A stretch of DNA of 64,000 bases from Acidobacteriota bacterium (GTDB lineage: Bacteria > Acidobacteriota > Thermoanaerobaculia > Gp7-AA8). The stretch lies in the NCBI GenBank assembly GCA_021325515.1, contig JAJPHC010000055.1, positions 1-64,000 of the forward strand. Direction: 5' to 3'. Below the pieces are notes generated by a model. The model saw nothing but the letters and a program-made list of their open reading frames with translations, searched no databases and was not told where the DNA came from. Positions 60,941 through 64,000 of the stretch are shown piece after piece; the stretch's first letter is position 1, and each line of letters begins with the position of its first letter. The position numbers and the translations under genes were made by a program.

Positions 60941-62100
60941 GAAGAATCTCCATCCTCGGCTCCACCGGCTCGGTCGGCCGATCGACACTCGCGGTAGTCG
61001 ACGCGTTTCCCGATGAGCTCTCCGTCGCCGGCCTCGCAGCAGGCGGCAATGTCGAACTGCTCGCGGAGCAGGTCCATCGCTATCAGCCCGAGCTCGTCTC
61101 CGTGCGCACACGCGAGGATGCGACCCGGCTGCGCGGCATGATCCCGGCGAAGACGGAGATCGTCTGCGGCGCGGACGGCGCGTGCGATGTCGCGTCGCTC
61201 GCATCCGCCGATGCGGTCATCGCCGCCATCGTCGGCGCAGCAGGCATCCCGCCGGTGCACGCCGCTCTCCGCGCAGGCAAGCGCGTCGGCATCGCGAACA
61301 AGGAAGTGCTCGTCGCCGCCGGCGATGTGATGACACGCACCGCTCACGAGCATGGCGGCGAGATCCTCCCCGTCGACTCCGAGCACAACGCGGTGCATCA
61401 GGCATTGCGCTGCGGAACGCATCCCGAAGTCGAGCGCATCATCCTCACCGCGTCGGGCGGCCCGTTTCTCCGCCGCGAGCTCTCGACGTTCGACGACATC
61501 ACCATCGACGCCGCGCTCGCGCATCCGACGTGGAAGATGGGCAACAAGATCTCGATCGACTCCGCGACGATGATGAACAAGGGACTCGAAGTGATCGAGG
61601 CCCATCACCTCTTCGGACAGCCGGCGGAGAAGATCGACATCCTCATCCATCCGCAGTCGATCGTCCACTCCATGGTCGAGTTCGTCGACGGCTCGATCAT
61701 CGCGCAACTGTCGACGACGGACATGAAGTTCCCGGTGCAATACGCGCTGCTCTATCCGGAGCGGGTGCCGGCGCCATTCGGCCGCCTCGATCTCGCGAAG
61801 ATCCGCACGCTCGACTTCCTTCCCGTCGATCCGGAGCGGTTCCCTGCGGTTGGCCTCGCCTATCAGGCGTGCCGGACCGGCGGATCAATGCCCGCCGTGC
61901 TCAACGCCGCGAACGAAATCGCCGTCGAGCGCTTCCTGGCCGGAGAACTTCCGTTCACCGCGATCGTAGACATCGTGAGACGCGTCCTCGATCGGCATGC
62001 CGGCAGCGTGGCGGCGATCGGAACCGTTGACGATGCGTTGCACTGGGACCGCTGGGCGCGCAATGAAGCGCGCGGAATCGATGTTGCAGTCAGACGCTGA
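60937..62100 (+). CDS. dxr: 1-deoxy-D-xylulose-5-phosphate reductoisomerase
   Basis: Dxr (387 aa) catalyses the first committed MEP-pathway step; ispE of this pathway is at 11815. NADPH-binding ILGSTGSVGRSTL at the N-terminus, GKRVGIANKEVLV, LPVDSEHNAVHQAL (metal Asp/Glu), SGGPFLRR, NKISIDSATMMNKGLEVIEA and HPQSIVHSMVEFVDGS are intact. Overlap ATGA with cdsA indicates coupling. Confidence 0.95.
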   Translation: MRRISILGSTGSVGRSTLAVVDAFPDELSVAGLAAGGNVELLAEQVHRYQPELVSVRTREDATRLRGMIPAKTEIVCGADGACDVASLASADAVIAAIVGAAGIPPVHAALRAGKRVGIANKEVLVAAGDVMTRTAHEHGGEILPVDSEHNAVHQALRCGTHPEVERIILTASGGPFLRRELSTFDDITIDAALAHPTWKMGNKISIDSATMMNKGLEVIEAHHLFGQPAEKIDILIHPQSIVHSMVEFVDGSIIAQLSTTDMKFPVQYALLYPERVPAPFGRLDLAKIRTLDFLPVDPERFPAVGLAYQACRTGGSMPAVLNAANEIAVERFLAGELPFTAIVDIVRRVLDRHAGSVAAIGTVDDALHWDRWARNEARGIDVAVRR

Positions 62101-62112
62101 TCTTCAGAAATC

Positions 62113-63429
62113 ATGGAAGTCATTCAACGAATTCTTCTCATCCAGCCGATCCCTTTCATCATCGTCCTCGGCATCCTCGTCTTCTTTCATGAGGCGGGAC
62201 ACTTCCTCATGGCGAAGTTGTTCCGGGTCCGCGTCGAGGTCTTCTCGTTCGGGTTCGGCAAGCGCCTGTTCGGCTTCAAGGCCGGCGGCACCGACTATCG
62301 CGTCTCGCTGATTCCGCTCGGCGGCTACGTCAGCATGGGAGGCGAGCAGCCGGAGGAGAATCACGTTCCAGCCCCCGACGAGTTCCTCGCGAAGCCGAAG
62401 TGGCAGCGATTCCTGATCCTGTTCGCGGGACCGCTGATGAATCTGCTGATCGCGCTCGGCTTCGTCGCCGGCATCGACATGCATGGAACGAAGCAGCGGC
62501 AGACGACCGCCGTCGTCGACACCGTCACGGCTGGCGATCCCGCCGCACGCGCCGGTCTGCGCCGCGGCGATCGTATCGTCAGCATCGACGGCGAGCCGAT
62601 GGCCGACTTCGATGACCTCAAGCTCGCGATCAGCATGCACGCCGGCACGCCGCTGCACGTGACCTTCGTGCGCGACGGACAGACGCTGACGACGACGCTG
62701 ACGCCGCGCCGCGAGGACAGCGACTACGGCCCCGTCGGCCGCGCCGGAATCGTGCCGTGGGAAGAGCCGGTCGTCGGCGATGTCGCACCCGGCTCCGTCG
62801 CTGCGAAAGCGGGCCTTCGCGCCGGCGATCGCATCGTGACCGCGAACGGCGCTCCCGTGTACGGCTACGCAGACATCGAACAGATGCTCATCGCGCTGAA
62901 AGGCGCACCGCTTCCCCTCACGATCGAACGCGGCGGCACTCGCCTCCCAGTCACTCTCGCCGCAGTCCGGGAAAAAGAACCGACGCTGCGGGGATTCATC
63001 CCTCGCACGTATGTCCGCAAGCTCGGGTTCGTCGCCGCAGTTCAGGACAGCGCGCTGCAGAACTGGAAGATGGTGAAGTTCACCGGCACCGCGGTGCGCC
63101 GCCTCGTCGCCGGCAACGGCTCGATGAAAGAGCTGAGCGGCCCGCTGCGCATCGCGCAGATCTCCGAAGAAGTGATGCGCAACGCCGGCCTCCTCGGCAC
63201 CCTCGCGTTCATGGCCATGATCTCGCTGCAGCTCGGCATCATGAACCTGCTGCCGATCCCGGTACTCGACGGCGGCCACATCATGGTCCTGCTGGTCGAA
63301 GGCGCCGTCCGCCGCGAGCTCTCGCTCCGCGTCAAAGAACGAATCCAATTCGCCGGCATCCTAGCCCTCGGCACCCTGATGCTCGTCGTCATCACGAACG
63401 ACATCATCGTAGCGATGGCGAAACGATGA
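62113..63429 (+). CDS. rseP: Site-2 intramembrane metalloprotease RseP
   Basis: A 438-aa inner-membrane zinc protease of the RseP/S2P type, which cleaves anti-sigma factors or signal-peptide remnants. The HExxH motif is in FFHEAGHFLMAKLF (about 24-28), two PDZ domains lie at about 125-210 and 220-290, and the second metal-ligand segment is NLLPIPVLDGGHIM. The last codons and the stop (AAACGATGA) form the first unit of the adjacent heptamer array. Confidence 0.94.
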   Translation: MEVIQRILLIQPIPFIIVLGILVFFHEAGHFLMAKLFRVRVEVFSFGFGKRLFGFKAGGTDYRVSLIPLGGYVSMGGEQPEENHVPAPDEFLAKPKWQRFLILFAGPLMNLLIALGFVAGIDMHGTKQRQTTAVVDTVTAGDPAARAGLRRGDRIVSIDGEPMADFDDLKLAISMHAGTPLHVTFVRDGQTLTTTLTPRREDSDYGPVGRAGIVPWEEPVVGDVAPGSVAAKAGLRAGDRIVTANGAPVYGYADIEQMLIALKGAPLPLTIERGGTRLPVTLAAVREKEPTLRGFIPRTYVRKLGFVAAVQDSALQNWKMVKFTGTAVRRLVAGNGSMKELSGPLRIAQISEEVMRNAGLLGTLAFMAMISLQLGIMNLLPIPVLDGGHIMVLLVEGAVRRELSLRVKERIQFAGILALGTLMLVVITNDIIVAMAKR

Positions 63430-63597
63430 ACGATGGGAAACGATGAACGATGAACGATGAACGATGAACGATGAACAGAGAGACGAACGTCCTTCGTTCA
63501 CCATTCGCCATTCATCGTCCCATGTTCATCGTTCATCGTTCATCGTTCATCGTTAAATCCCGTTCATCGTTCATCGTTCATCGTTCATCGTTCAAAA
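63427..63597. repeat. Inverted heptamer array (GAACGAT / ATCGTTC)
   Basis: From the rseP stop onward, ACGATGA words run forward to about 63476. From about 63521 to 63592 the complementary ATCGTTC words run up to the stop of the convergent YfhO-like gene. Each gene's stop codon is the TGA of its own first ACGATGA word, so both genes end with the same nonamer context. The centre (63477-63520) also holds ACGTCCTTCG and CATTCGCCATTCATC. Confidence 0.92.
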
Positions 63598-64000
63598 GCC
63601 CCCCCTCCCAGTACCGCGGCCAGCGCCAGCACCGAGATCCAGATCCCGGCGATCACCAGCGGATTGCGGTACGTCATCACGACTTTGTGCTTTCCGGCTG
63701 GGACTTCGAGTGCCTGATAGCCGATGTTCGCGACGCGCAGCGTCGCAGGCTTGCCGTCGATCGTCGCGTGCCAGTGTTTCTCCGGCGTGATGCTTGCCAC
63801 GAGTAGCGCGCGGCCTTGCGACTCGACGTCGAGCGTGGCGCTGTTCCAGCTCTGCTTCACGCTGTTGACCACACCCGCGGCCGGCGTGAACGCTTCATCT
63901 TCGATGAACGCAACGCGCGGGCTCCACTGCTTCGACAGCATCTTCGAGACGAACATGTCGATGCTGCCCGCCTGCTCTGTCGAATCCGCAAAGTAGAAGC
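63585..64000 (-). CDS. YfhO-like membrane protein, C-terminal part
   Basis: An open frame that continues beyond the window edge; only the last 138 residues are seen. A strand-rich extracytoplasmic part (QGRALLVASITPEKHWHATIDG, ALEVPAGKHKVVMTYR) is followed by a final transmembrane helix (LVIAGIWISVLALAAVLGGG). KHWHATIDGKPATLRVANIGYQAL with GKHKVVMTYRNP is typical of the C-terminus of YfhO-type membrane proteins linked to glycosylation of cell-envelope polymers. The stop lies in the heptamer array. Confidence 0.8.
   Translation of the reverse strand, partial: FYFADSTEQAGSIDMFVSKMLSKQWSPRVAFIEDEAFTPAAGVVNSVKQSWNSATLDVESQGRALLVASITPEKHWHATIDGKPATLRVANIGYQALEVPAGKHKVVMTYRNPLVIAGIWISVLALAAVLGGGAFER

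Noticed and set aside
1-64000. tRNA, rRNA, prophage, insertion sequence or toxin-antitoxin loci
   Set aside because: I looked for T-loop signatures, transposase or integrase motifs and paired small genes and found none that I could support.

Overview
The window is high-GC, gene-dense bacterial chromosome, most likely from an Acidobacteriota member. That placement is an inference from the VWFA protein of the type common in that phylum, a DUF4388/J-like/TPR protein, many Sec-secreted proteins of unknown function, and outer-membrane lipoprotein functions that imply a Gram-negative envelope. I see no rRNA, tRNA, phage, insertion sequence or CRISPR.

Layout. 1-3600 (minus) holds trpE, a fused aroD-aroE gene and a SirB1-like gene. 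Between the last two lies a complete classical trp attenuator: an 11-codon leader peptide with three consecutive Trp codons, an antiterminator segment and an intrinsic terminator ending just before the aroDE start codon. recO follows, then about 680 bp of REP-like palindromes. 5-25 kb carries secreted and housekeeping genes: an NTF2-like protein, an alpha/beta hydrolase, a gluzincin/beta-propeller protein, isoaspartyl peptidase, a thioesterase-TetR operon with a visible operator, ispE with a LolB-like lipoprotein and a TPR protein, DUF4388, korAB, plsC, a secreted propeller protein and selA. 25-42 kb carries an aminotransferase, lysS, a LolC/E-type permease, tsaB-rimI, dCMP deaminase, an M23 peptidase, trxB, rnd, recQ and a PLP decarboxylase.

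42-56.6 kb is a long minus-strand surface-polysaccharide block: five glycosyltransferases, a polyprenyl glycosylphosphotransferase and several multi-spanning membrane proteins. dapF is its first gene. Embedded in it are two tandem paralogous secreted proteins with six conserved cysteines and their own promoter. 56.7-63.4 kb (plus) holds a VWFA protein and the envelope/isoprenoid cluster truA-uppS-cdsA-dxr-rseP. The window ends in the C-terminus of a YfhO-like membrane protein.

A genome-wide theme is that gene 3' ends are decorated by word repeats. These are the REP palindrome, a 9-mer, a heptamer, GC-rich words and CAGGCAG-like words. The same word often follows each of two convergent genes, so the junction becomes a large imperfect hairpin. 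Some copies supply stop codons or run into coding sequence. The two most interesting results are the trp attenuator on the aroDE-trpE operon and this system of inverted word arrays at gene ends.
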